A stretch of 64,000 bases of DNA, from positions 33,341,826 to 33,405,825 of the forward strand of contig NC_063150.1 of NCBI RefSeq assembly GCF_020921035.1, read 5' to 3'. The stretch comes from Rhodamnia argentea (taxonomy: Eukaryota > Streptophyta > Magnoliopsida > Myrtales > Myrtaceae). The position numbers and the translations under genes are program-made. Position 1 is the first letter of the stretch, and each line of letters begins with the position of its first letter. Shown one piece after another: positions 28,029 to 39,498 of this stretch. Below the pieces are notes generated by a model, which did no database searches, was not told the DNA's origin, and saw only the letters and a program-made list of their open reading frames with translations.

Positions 28029-28885
28029 TATGGCCTTGATTAGTTGTGTTGTGCAAATTAGTACTGGGTCATGCCCTCCTCGAATTTTCTTCTTTCATTT
28101 CACTGTTATTGTTGGAGAGCAAACTTGGGAAGAGCCAGGTCGCGATTGTTAATTGCTCAATTGTTGTAGTGTTCTGACGGAATTTTTCTTTAAATTGGAA
28201 GCACAGAATGACTGCTTCCGAGTCTTTCCTTCATCGTTGGACCCCTTGTGAGGAATGGATGATATGATACCGTTAGATGTCTGGGATTTGCTTGAACTTC
28301 CCTTTTCTCGTCTCCCAAGTTTGCTGGATCCTTCCAAGCTCTAGCATGGATCTGTGAATCTCGATTCAACTTGGGAGGATAGTAGCGTGACATATAATCA
28401 GGGAACAGAGCCGAAGTGTGCGAGTTTGCTGTGGGAATGTTCCAGGCCATTAACCCCGCTCTTTCGTGATGCAGAGCGCTGCTTGCGTGAAAACTTCCGC
28501 TTCAGATAAGAGTACTCGATTCCTTCATGTTGCCGCCTTCGGCTCGTCGCCATGATCATTATTGACACATAAATTTTGATTTCTTATTTAATCATCTATT
28601 GCATAAAAATTAGGGACTAGCATTAGTCCCTAGCAAAAATGTTAAAATCATTTTTTCATATAGTTGTTACTTAGATTAGTTTAATTTGGCATTAATCACT
28701 TTGCATTTTTTTTTTCTTAGTGTGCATTTTTATTCGGATCGATAAAAGATTGCATGGAGATATTCTCGGGATGCTCACAAACGCACGGTTGCATATTTTT
28801 GGGGGATAATTGGGGGATTTTTTCTATAAGAATGAGAGAGCTCTTCACGTTTTGGGGGGCCACCCAATTATAACACACGGCCACT

Positions 28886-28917
<32 letters not shown>

Positions 28918-29602
28918 TGAGGGGGCTTCACCATTAGAGATCTCGCTCTGAAAAGAGGTGAACACAACTAGAAGACGCCTGAAGAGGAGACCATTAAAGA
29001 AAGGCGTTGAGGTCCTTACATTCGGTGGACCCAAAATATTTGCCCATTGGTCAAGCCTTGGTCTTTTCTCTTTTCTCTTTGTCTTGTCCACTTTCCTTTG
29101 GGGAAATCTGTACAATTATTTAATGGTTTTCGTTCACCCGTGCACCTTGCTGAACAACCTGTGGACGACTACTCCGATGGAAAAGTCCATGGTTCCAGCC
29201 GATGTCCCAATCTGTTCACCACCGAGCCAGCACTCTTGGTCCTTCTTCGCATGATCGTCGTTTACGACCTGGGTTGCTCTTTGTTGCCCTTGTCGATCTA
29301 ATTCATCTTTGCTGTCACGACACTTGATTTTGATCACCAGTTAATAAGGTCAAAAGGTTCTGCCAGTTGCAGCCACGCTGGAATATTTTGTTGCAGGTTT
29401 TCAACGAGGTTTCCAGCTTGGTGACCACCTCTTCGGCTGAATATATTTGTAGCCTTGCTGACCCTACACGAAATCTTCAGTCCATCGTCCTTGCTTGTCT
29501 CGTTTCAGCGCCCACGACCAAGCACTGCTGGACCGAATCCCATCAAGCATCTGCGAGCCATCCACAGCCACCAGCATCGTCCCACGAGTCCATCAAAACC
29601 AG
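28029..29602. other. Intergenic DNA downstream of the cyclophilin gene
   Basis: It includes the probable 3' UTR of the cyclophilin. A (GA)n tract lies at about 28886-28914. Short frames on both strands at 28717-29640 show no domain. No gene is supported. Confidence 0.4.
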
Positions 29603-30292
29603 ATCCCCTAACATACACCTTCAATGTCGGTGGTAACATTAAATGAAATCCCACCGTCCATTCTCATTTGATGTCCAAAACTCGTGATCCCCTAACATAC
29701 ACTTTCAATGTCGATGGTAACATTAAATGAAATCCCACCCACCATACATTCTTATTCCCAAAATTCGCCACGTCATTTGAAGGAGGCACTTTTGAAACTT
29801 GGGTTCCCTCTCTCTCCTCATATCCGTTATGAAATTTGCTCTGCTCTCTTCGCACCTTCACGCTTTTGTTGCCTCACTTGTCTCTTCCGCTCGACGCGTC
29901 CTCTGTCTTCCCCGCTCGCCACCTCGTGACTGTCGGCCTCCCTCGCATCGTCCGTCGCCTCCCCTCGATGCGTTGAGTGAGAGGGCAAGCCGAGACGAAG
30001 CCGGCGGCCTTGAATTGGAGAGCCGCGTCAAGGGGAGGCAACGGACGATGCGAGGGGGGCGCAAAGGAGGGGAGGCAACGGACAATGCGAGGGGGGCGCA
30101 AAGGTGTGAATAGAGCAGAACAAATTCCGTAACGGATATCAGGAGAGAGAGGGAATTCAGGTTTCAAAAGTTCCACCCAATTTTTTCCTCGCATCCTTCA
30201 AATGACATGGTGGATTTTTGGGCGTCGGATGAGAATGGACGGTGGGATTTCATTAATGTTACCACTAACATTGAAGGTGTATGTTAGGGGAT
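29603..30292. mobile_element. Foldback element with near-complete inverted repeat
   Basis: The left edge ATCCCCTAACATACACC is mirrored by GGTGTATGTTAGGGGAT at the right edge. The complementarity continues inward through ATTAAATGAAATCCCACC, the CTCTCTCTCCT block and a GC-rich middle (CATCGTCCG against CGGACGATG). Most of the 690 bp can therefore pair with itself. The left arm carries an 84-bp internal tandem duplication (29603-29686, repeated from 29687). The right arm matches the start of the first copy and the remainder of the second. There is no coding capacity. Confidence 0.7.
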
Positions 30293-32130
30293 TCGATTCT
30301 GAATCCATCATCGCACCGCGAGCCATGAGTTCATCGTTCATCGTGTTGCATCGGTCCGATCCCGATCCGTTGGTTCAAATCGGGGAGCATATCCATGGGA
30401 ATATTCGAAATAGGTGAGAATATTATCTTAATTATTTCGGTGATATCCTTTCCTATTTTGAATTTGATTATCTCATGCATATTTTCAGTTATTAGAAAAC
30501 CGGTTCAAATTAGGATATTTCCTTGACGACAACTTGCAAATTCGGACTAATCTTGACCCCGATATTTGTCTCGATGGAGCGGGAATCGAGATATCCATTC
30601 TTAACCACCAGATTTGACTCATGAATTCAATTTGTTACCGAATTTGAATAGGAAAACATTTTCAAAATCATGCATATCTTTATTTGCATATTTGATTGGT
30701 TGTTTCTTTATTTGAAAATTAAAAAAAATAGATTTAAAAAGATAAGGTTTATTAAAAATCTTATCTCGAAAATTCAATTGGCTTTAGATAGATAAGATTT
30801 CCTAAAAATCTTGTCTCATAGAATAGGCATTCATTTAGGAAGATATGATTTATTAGAAACCGTATCTAATAGATTTGGTGCATTAAATTTAATTTGCAAA
30901 TTAGATAGATTGCATCTTCATTTAGATAGGATATTATAAATTAAAACATTTAGACTTAGGATTAAAGATTTCCTATATAATTTAGGATTTAATTCAAAAT
31001 ATTCTCCAAATATTTAGGATAATCTTCGTTTAGGATAGTTTTGATTTCATTAATAATTATCCCGAAATTCAATAAAAAATGCAAAAAAAAAAAAAAATCT
31101 TGTGCATATGTATTCACATAATTTAGAATATTCCATATCATGCATCTAGATAATGCATTTTATTTTATATGCATGTCATATAGGTTAGAATCATAATCGT
31201 CATGTCATATAGTTTTCTATGTCATTTGCCATATCACCAATTGCATGCCACATCATTCGCATGTCATGTAATTGCCATGTCATCTGCATGTACGCCATGT
31301 CGTTTGCTACGTCATTTAGAATGCCATGTCATCGTATGGCCATGTTGTTATTTGCATGTCTAGGTTCGTTAATCTAGTTTACATGTTTAAGTCATTTAGC
31401 CTAATGTTGAATGTCACTTAGGTTAAATTCATGACATTTTCACATGCCTTCTAGATTAGGTTGATTTAGTCAATTCGTACGTCATTTAATTAGAATCGCA
31501 TTGTCATTCTAGTTAGCCTCATTTTCGCATGTCTTAGAATTAGGTCAAATAAATGCCTTGCATGCAATTTAGTTTAAGACTGCATATGTATTTCATTCAT
31601 TTGCATTCTTCATTAAATAAGTGAAAATCCATAAAAATATTGCATTAGACTAAGTATCACACATCGGAGATAAGCGTTAGGGCTTAGGCTGCATCGTCCA
31701 TGTATGTTCCCTCTTTCCCTATCTTGCAATTTATTTGATGCTTTGATTATTTTGTGTTAAATAAATTTTGTGCACCCGCATGATCACCCCACATGTTAGG
31801 ACTTTACATTAAAATCAATCCAAGCCGCATGCTTAAATGTTTTTCATTGAAATGAAAGGTATCGAAAGGACGTTAATAATAACCAAGTCCCCGAACTCAA
31901 TGAATCTATGGTTCGTAGGAATAAAGTATTTTTTCCAATACTTTATCTAGGTGTCTACTCCGCCTACCATAAAATGATTAGTGGCGACTCCATTTTGAAA
32001 ACTTTTGCCTAATAATCACTTGAACCGTAAGTCACGATTTGGTAGAATTTGGGAGAATTCGAGCTAGGTAGTTAAGTTAATTAATTAATCTGGTAATCCA
32101 TTAACCCGAAATCTCTAATTTTAGGTTGCG
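30293..32130. mobile_element. Probable LTR-retrotransposon remnant
   Basis: AT-rich, non-coding DNA with LTR-like features. It ends in a segment with ACCAAGTCCCCGAACTCAAT and GTGGCGACTCC (31880-31995), followed by TTAGGTTGCGACAATTACA at 32122. TGGCGACTC is the start of the tRNA-Arg-type primer binding site described for Ogre/Tat-lineage Ty3 elements. A related segment lies at 6755-6900. Degenerate repeats of 'catgtcat' fill 31180-31340. No gag or pol frame is present. The class is inferred. Confidence 0.35.
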
Positions 32131-34808
32131 ACAATTACAAGTCTTTGTTTCAATTTGGATTACAACAATAGTCCGAAGGAGCTGTCCATAGGATAAAGAG
32201 ACTCGCATTGACATTGCGTAAGATGAATGCATTGTATTGTTTATAATCTTGAATGTTTTGTTTCAACTTTTATCTACTGTAAGCAGATTTGTCAAAATGG
32301 GTTGATAGAATCGGGTAAAAAATAATCTGAACCAAATTCACTTACTCGACCCATTTCGATCTATTTTCATACAATGCAAATATAGTTACCGGCACCCAAC
32401 TCAACTTATGCAATGTACTCGATCCGATCCGATCCGATCCGATCTCTATTGCTAAAATGTATCTATACATTAACTCAATTTAGAAAAATTCATATTCAAA
32501 CTGAGGTGAGAGTCAAGAGTAAGTGAGCACGAGACAGGTTTAAACGGCGCATATCTGTAAGTGAAAAGGTGACAAGGTTCAAACCAAATTGTAACTGACG
32601 AAATCGCTCCTCGTACAAACAAACAAATGGCTTCGGCCACTTTTTCTTTGGGCCAAATAGACAAAAGGAAACAAAAGGCAATCCTCCATGGCCAGTCACC
32701 CTGGCCCAACCCCAAATTCCTCTGTTTCTGTCTTTTCCTCTTTTCTCGTACGTTTGGATAAGATGATAAGGTCAAGGTGAAGATCCCTTTCATCCCCCAC
32801 GTCTAGCGACCCATGGACCGAGGCGGGTTCGGGACAAGACATATCCCCCCACGCGACTTTTGAAACGATGCCCACCATTTTGTGTCCTACTTCAAGTAAA
32901 ATTGGCGCCAATCCTACGACAAAACGACAGAAAGAAAAACAGTTCATCCCCGTATCAACAATGTAACCAATTAAAAAGCTCTTGCTTTATTAAACACGAG
33001 ACAGAACTCCATTATAAATGTCACCGCAATTAGGGGACCTAATTTTTTTTTGGTCGAAAGTTAGCCATTCATGGATACAAAACTTATGGAACGAAGCCCG
33101 AAAGACCTAATTGAGTCTATATAAAGTAGGGGCGCTTTGACACAGCTTTCTTTTGTGATGAGAACAAATGATTTGGATTGAACTCAAATTGCAATTGTGA
33201 AATATGATAATTGAACCTTGGGATAGGCTCACAAATTATCCTATATGATTAATTTTTAGCTAAAAATTTGATCTCGTTCCACAGTTGTGTGACCTAAACT
33301 TTGTCGGGTGCCAAAAAACATCGTGTCAAGTTAGAGTACCTTAAGAATCAAGTTTTAATAGGACATTTGTATGAACTTTCTGAGACAATTTCAAGGCATG
33401 TAGCAAGAGAGTCTAATTTTGCATGAAATCAAAGCTATTGTCTTGCTTTGTAAAAAATCGTCAAAATTACTACGTGAATTTAAACGTTAATTATGTGTGC
33501 TTCTTATAATTTTTGGGGTTCAGCGCGGAGGAGAAAACGCCTAATTTAGTGCTAGATGTATAGAAAGAACGAGGCACGACTCGAACAATAAAACGAAGGA
33601 GGGGGCCATCGACTGCCGAAGGAGAATCAATTTTTTTTTGTTGGGACCGGACAATGAGTGCCAGAAAGGTGGGCCCCACGATCTACTGGCGACTGACCGA
33701 GCGACCTAGTAAGGTTGGGTAATGCCACGTGGACCACTGGAGATGGGGGTGGATCTGGTCAGAAAAAAACACCGGGGATTCTGTCGGTTAATTGCAGAAT
33801 CATCAAAGCGGGGGTCGTTATCCGCGTCGTTTTGGGTTTACTGCTTCGGTAAGGATGATTTGAAAAATTCCTAAAGACAATATCTTGAATTGCTTGCGAA
33901 AATAAATGGAGGGGATAAATTTTCTATCCTCCACGAAGATATTTATACATAAATTATCGTTGATAATGGACATAATTTTTATTGACTAATTATTGCAAAC
34001 GTTAGAAGCGATTATTAATAATTTGTGGAGACAAAGTTTGAAATGGCTCTAGAATTCGAGATGAATTTTCTCTCGATGGAGATTTCTGTAGCTTCGACAA
34101 TTTGGTTTTTTTTTTTTCTCCTTTTACCCACAATTTGACTTGCCTAGTGCGATTGGAGCGACTCGTGAGAAGATGGGCATGTCATTCGATCTTTGGTTGT
34201 CGGATGTGCCTCTTCAACTTATCCCGGCCTCAGCAAGAAGCGTTTGCGTACTCTTCGGTTGCTTTCGCAATGGAATGATATGTATTTTCTATCGAGCGAG
34301 ATACAACAAGAAAGGGAATTGGTTGAAATTAGCTTCCGGCAGTTAATTTTTCCTCATCAATTTTCAGAAGAATTATAAAAAATATTTTAAATATATTGAA
34401 ATTGTGCTAATTTAATTTTAATTTTTTCTTTTTGTATATTTGTTGAGGTGGAATGATGCCTACAACCATTTGATTTTTCTTAGGGTTAGATTTTGAAAAC
34501 GGCAGGGTATCCAAATTTATTGACACGTGTAACCAAAATCATCTACGTAGTCATCGGCGACAAAAATCAATTTTCCCTTTTTTCAAATTCAAGTTAATCA
34601 CAACGTTCTGGGGATATTAGATTTTCCTTAATATCTCCACTCTTTCGTTTGGATTATCGATTAAATAACGAAGTTGGTTTTTATGTGATATCATTATCAC
34701 CAAGTCATTGACAATTAAACCCTTAGTTGATTGCATTGAAGAACTCATCCTCGAAGCTTGATTCGTGGCTCCCTCATTGTTATTGATTTTGGTTACGAGT
34801 TATAAAAG
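32131..34808. other. Intergenic DNA, no gene seen
   Basis: It holds a (GATCC)n microsatellite at 32421-32443 and a region (32290-32550) resembling 630-840. A GC-richer patch at 33490-33830 contains a CCACGTGG palindrome near 33727. Frames up to 107 codons (32470-32793, minus) carry no recognised domain. Confidence 0.4.
32421..32443. repeat. (GATCC)n microsatellite
   Basis: GATCC is repeated four times in a row and ends in GATC. It lies inside a dispersed repeat. Confidence 0.85.
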
Positions 34809-36001
34809 GGGCGGTTTCCACCCTTATTTTGGCTAAAATACTCATTTCTTCCAATTAACTTACTGGAATATCATCATCTCTCTCTCTTTCTCTCTCTTCA
34901 ATTTATTCTTTCTTTTTTTATTAGGCTAATCCACAAAAAATGTTTTATTTCTATCATCTCTCTCAATAATTTCACAATATAATGGCTCCATTACACACAT
35001 CAAGATATCAATTTACCATATTTTATTATCATTTACGTAGAGAATGTTGTCAATTTTAATTTATGGTCTCCTATTTTCATTCATAAGAAATTTATATTTA
35101 TGACTATGAACACAATTAAGCGTCTTTTTTTTTTTCCGAATAGTGTGAGGGAAACTGCATTAATTTGTTAAAAGCATGATCAAAATGTCAAACATGTTTA
35201 TATTTAATCTAAATATTAACAAAGGATAAATGCATAAATGGAAAGACATGAAACTTCTTACTTGTTCAACTTCGCTACGATTCGAAAAAAAAAAAAACTC
35301 TTATGCAACGAAGAAAGTAATTGATATCGATTATAAATTTAATCTCATAGAAAGTAGATCAAAATTTTAAAATATGCTTAAAAATTTCTCCTAAGAAAAT
35401 CTTACGCGAGTTTGAAAGAGCAAAATGTGTAAATAAATTTTCAATCCTGTCTTGCAATTCATAAATGTGAAAAACTCAAAAGAAAGCACAAATCAACAAT
35501 GTTTAACTTTAAAAACATACAAATTTATTCTGAAAATGCACCCACAAGGTCAAAATCTGCTAGATAATTAGATTGAATTATAATTTTCAACTTTGAAATA
35601 AAGTTTCCCTCAAACTATTTCATAAAAATAGGCAATTAATTGTGTGTTCATAAGGTGTTACAAATAAAAATTTCTAATCTTTTACATAAATTTTGTTATT
35701 TAATAAAAAAAACAAGACCATAAATTAAAAATAATGACCTTTTCTAGGCAAAGTGATAACATGATACATGAAGGATGATATTCTATTGGGTGTAATTTGA
35801 TATTTATGTTGTGAAGTTGATAATTTGAAAAAAGAAAATAGAAAGAAAGGCATTTATGTTAGTTAGGATAGTTAGGACGACAAAAAAAAGAAAGAAAGAA
35901 AGAAATAATAAATGAGAGAGAGAAGGGTATTTTGGTCTATTGATTGAAAAAGGGAGCGGCTTAGCCAAAATGGGGTTGAAAATAGCGAGGCCCTATAAAA
36001 G
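34801..36001. mobile_element. TIR element flanked by 8-bp target duplication TATAAAAG
   Basis: TATAAAAG stands at 34801-34808 and again at 35994-36001. Between them lies a 1185-bp element. Its ends are imperfect inverted repeats of about 100 bp: GGGCGGTTTCCACCC with TTATTTTGGCTAA on the left, and, inverted on the right, GGGCCTCGCTATTTTCAACC with CATTTTGGCTAA. A CT-rich tract follows inside each end. An exact 8-bp duplication and TIRs point to a hAT-type transposon (Mutator would give 9 bp). There is no transposase frame, so it is non-autonomous. Confidence 0.75.
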
Positions 36002-36006
36002 TTAGG

Positions 36007-36695
36007 AAACATTACGAAAATGATTCGTGCATTTTGATTTAATGTGCAATGTCATACCTAAACTCTTCAATTCAATATGATCTTGAACCTTGGCCTAATG
36101 TGCAACGTTATCCTTGAATTTTTAATTTATTTGATGTGGTTCCTAAAATATATGAAAATACTCAATGTTAATCTTCAATTAGTTCAAGTTAATAGAACTT
36201 GCCAATTTGGCTTCTAGCCCATTAAGTTTGAACAACAGATGAACAAATAATATTTTTGCACGTGGATACAAGAAATATATATACATCTAATCGGGATATA
36301 ATAACCCACATCATCAAATAATATGATTAATGATTTTCTAAATTATACAAAATTTAAAAAATTAAAATGACTATTATATTTTAATTTGTGTTGAATACCT
36401 TACGTGGATAATCCATGCCTTAACTTTTTTTTTTCACCATTCAAACAAACCGAATAAGAAATCAAATCAGCAAATTTTGTTAACTTTTTTTTTGTTGTTG
36501 TTGATAATTCTGATAACTTGAATTAGTGGAATGACAACACTAGCAATTTCATTTAATCCACGGGTTAAATTGAACATGTACCAAAAGTTTAAGGACAATA
36601 CTTAAATAGATTAACAGTTTATGGACGACATTATACATTGAGTCATAGTTCAAAACTATTTATGTGGTTCTTTTCGTAAATGTTACTGTTTGAAA
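36007..36695. mobile_element. MITE-like element with 'ACATTTACGAAAA' inverted ends
   Basis: The left end GAAACATTACGAAAATGATT is mirrored on the right by AACCACATAAATAG read inverted with GTAACATTTACGAAAAGAAC. Inner phrases such as 'aatgtgcaatgtcat' and their complement also pair. It abuts the element ending at 36001. A partial relative is at about 18540-18800. No coding capacity. Confidence 0.55.
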
Positions 36696-37660
36696 TAGGT
36701 GACTTCCTCAAAACACGCTCTTTTCTCAATTCCTAAAGTATGTCAACATGTATTGTCACTTTTTTCTCATCATTTAATTAGTGCTCTCGAGACACCTATT
36801 AATAAGAGCCATTCAAAAGCCCTAATAAGCAAGACTTGAGTTAGAATATACGAAAGTTCCCACTTCTTAATTTCACACCCGCAAGAAGCAAACCCCCAAT
36901 CTACTTATCTTAATCACCCAATTCGGCAAACTCTAGTCTAATTTGGAGTAGAGACAAACTCTAATCTAAATTGTGATAGTTTCTTGACCAATAAAATAAA
37001 ATAAAAATTGTGATGGTTATGTATATCTACCAGGAGAACTCTTCTACGGCTGCATCATTATTCACGTATTGCTGACAACACGCACCACTCACCCAAAAAG
37101 CAAAGCATTACCTTTTTATGACGTGGTCATTGACTCTGACCAAAAAAAAAAAAAAAAGACGTGGTCATTGACAAAATGATAAAAAAAAAAGTAGTTTTAT
37201 ATGTCGTTGAAAATATGTTAAAATACAACAAATCGAGAAAAGTTTAAGATAAGAACAATGTTCAGGACCAGAATTCACCACGTTGTGCACGCCACGTAGG
37301 AATGAGATGGATCGAACCTTTTCCGAGAATATTTTTAGGAGTTAGTGCTAATCCAATGATGGTGCTGATTCCCATAATGCTTTGCATCAGGGCATCTTCT
37401 GCGTCACATCTTCACCAAGTGGATTCGATCAACTTTTTAAATTAATTAGCACTTAATTCGTATACCGAACCGGCGGCTCCTGGTCATAATCATAGTTTGT
37501 CGGAGAGCACTTGTAAAAGTCAAAAATTGCAATTCAGAAACTTTCGAAGGGTGTCTTCTTCGACCTATTGATTGCAAAAGGAGAATAAACGGCACAAGGA
37601 CCCCTCAAAATATTATTATTTATGTACGGCGTTTATTATATATTTTTTTGAGATCATAAA
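36696..37660. other. Intergenic DNA, no gene seen
   Basis: AT-rich, with poly(A) runs at 37141-37156 and 37181-37190 and a small direct repeat of ACGTGGTCATTGAC around 37120 and 37160. Nothing coding. Confidence 0.4.
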
Positions 37661-37680
37661 GTATCAAATTAAAAAAAAAT

Positions 37681-38060
37681 GATCACTTTAGTACTAACGA
37701 TTAGAAATTTCGACTACCTCACCGAAATTGGCACTTAAATAATCGTTTTGAAAAAAAAAATTAACGCTTTAGTGATAAAAAAAATCACTTTAGTATCAAA
37801 TTGGGGAAAAAAGATCAATGTAGTGCCAATGACGAGAAATTCCGATGACCTCATTGTAGTTGGCACTTAAATAATCATTTTTCAAAAACATTCTCATTTA
37901 AGTGATCAAAAAACGATTACTTTATTGTCAAATATGAGAAAAAAACGATCACTTTAGTGTTAAGGGCAAGAAATTTCGGCGACCTCATCGGAGTTAGCAC
38001 TTAAATAATAATTATTTTTAAAAAATTGACATTTAAGTGATAAAAAAATATTGACATCAA
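37681..38060. repeat. Three tandem copies of a roughly 130-bp unit
   Basis: Units begin at about 37681, 37813 and 37947. Each opens with GATCA(C/A)T(T/G)TAGTG-like text, continues with 'gagaaatttc', then 'gacctca', then 'ggcacttaaataat', and ends in A/T homopolymer text. Divergence is about 15-20% by eye. Confidence 0.7.
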
Positions 38061-38108
38061 AGTGAGTGCCGTACACAAATATTTACAATTGAAGTGTTCT
38101 TTTGTCGA

Positions 38109-38470
38109 GAATAAACAAACATGCAGAGGTCTAATCATACAATCATCATTTCACATGAAAATAAGTGATGATTTGGATGCAATTAACACGTGATGCCGAG
38201 AGTTTTAGAGAGTTTTAGTGGGTATACCTTTTCTTATCTAAGGAATGTCAAGTAGATTTTCACAAATATCGACACTTAAAGTGTCATTTTGCCTTTGGAC
38301 CAAAAAAAAAAAGTGTCATTTTGCCGAGAATAAACAAACAGAGAGAGGTATAATCATATAATCATAAGTGATGATTTGGATGCAATTAACACGTGATGCC
38401 GTGCTTTTTAGAGAGTTTTAGTGGGTTTGCTTTTCATATCTAAGGAATGTCGAGTAGATTTTCACTACAA
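38109..38470. repeat. Tandem duplication of about 218 bp
   Basis: Two copies start at about 38109 and 38326 with AATAAACAAACA. They share GTGATGATTTGGATGCAAT, AACACGTGATGCCG and a stretch around TCTAAGGAATGTC. The second copy has lost a short internal segment. Confidence 0.75.
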
Positions 38471-39120
38471 TTGGAGTGGCATTCTCCTCAATTTTTGCTG
38501 GAAATGACAGGAATACGTCAATAAAGTTCCTTTGCGACGGGGCACGATTTGGAATGAATCGCTGTCCGATAGCCGTGATCTTGTAGACCCGGGGCGTCTT
38601 TGTCAATGAGCTGGTGACACAGGTTTTGATTAGTCAGTTCTCCCACCAGAATCTCCGCAATTCATGTCACTATGTAAAAGTACAAATAGGGACCGGTTGA
38701 GATTGACTCCACTGAGCTTGTCTCCCTTCATAACTGGTGCTATCTTTGCATCTATGGTCTCCGAAGAAAACCAAGGACACATCACGCGCACGCGAGTGCG
38801 GCACGCAAGAGGAAGGCAAGCAGAATCGCCCCTCCTAATCACGTCTCAGTTCGAAAATCGCATCTGGAGAATCAGAATCTCTGGTTGCCTAGGTCCTCTT
38901 CGAATTGAACTTGTGCTGCGCAGCATCGACAATCCATCTCGATCGTCTAAGGAACATCTAAGTCCCCGCATTTCGATAATCTTACTTTGTGCCAGCCAAG
39001 AACCCATTCCGTGGTTCAAAATAAAAGAGGGTGGGCGACATCTAAATCGAAAGCGAACCACACCTAGACTCTTGTGAGAAAAACCTCGGCCTTTGTCGGA
39101 CCGAGCTAGCCAGGGGATTA
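38471..39120. other. Unclassified DNA downstream of ACR gene
   Basis: A 137-codon plus-strand frame (38664-39077) and overlapping minus-strand frames show no recognisable domain and no splice context. They look accidental. The interval 39120-39498 probably includes the 3' UTR of the minus-strand ACR gene. Confidence 0.35.
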
Positions 39121-39498
39121 TGCAGTACTTTCGCTGTAAGAACTCTCAATAAGAATCTATCACCCACAGAGAGAAATGTAACTCCATATACATGGCACGG
39201 GTATACTATTCAGAAGTGAAACCCAAATGAGAGAAACCACTTCAGATTGAATGATTTACCAAAAGTTGGGCAACTGATATACTTACAACATCCTCCAATG
39301 AAGCAACAGATGCGGCTGGAGAGAACTATGTACAAGGTACTTTACAAGCCAATTTATGATTCTACACACTTTGTGCCCCGACCCGGACCAATCCTGGTTG
39401 ACGCCATGTGGTCATGAATGAAAAAGTAAGAGCGAGCTCTGACTAATCCTATCGTTTACAGACACTAGAGAAAAGCTACATTCTTCCTAAATCACCTC

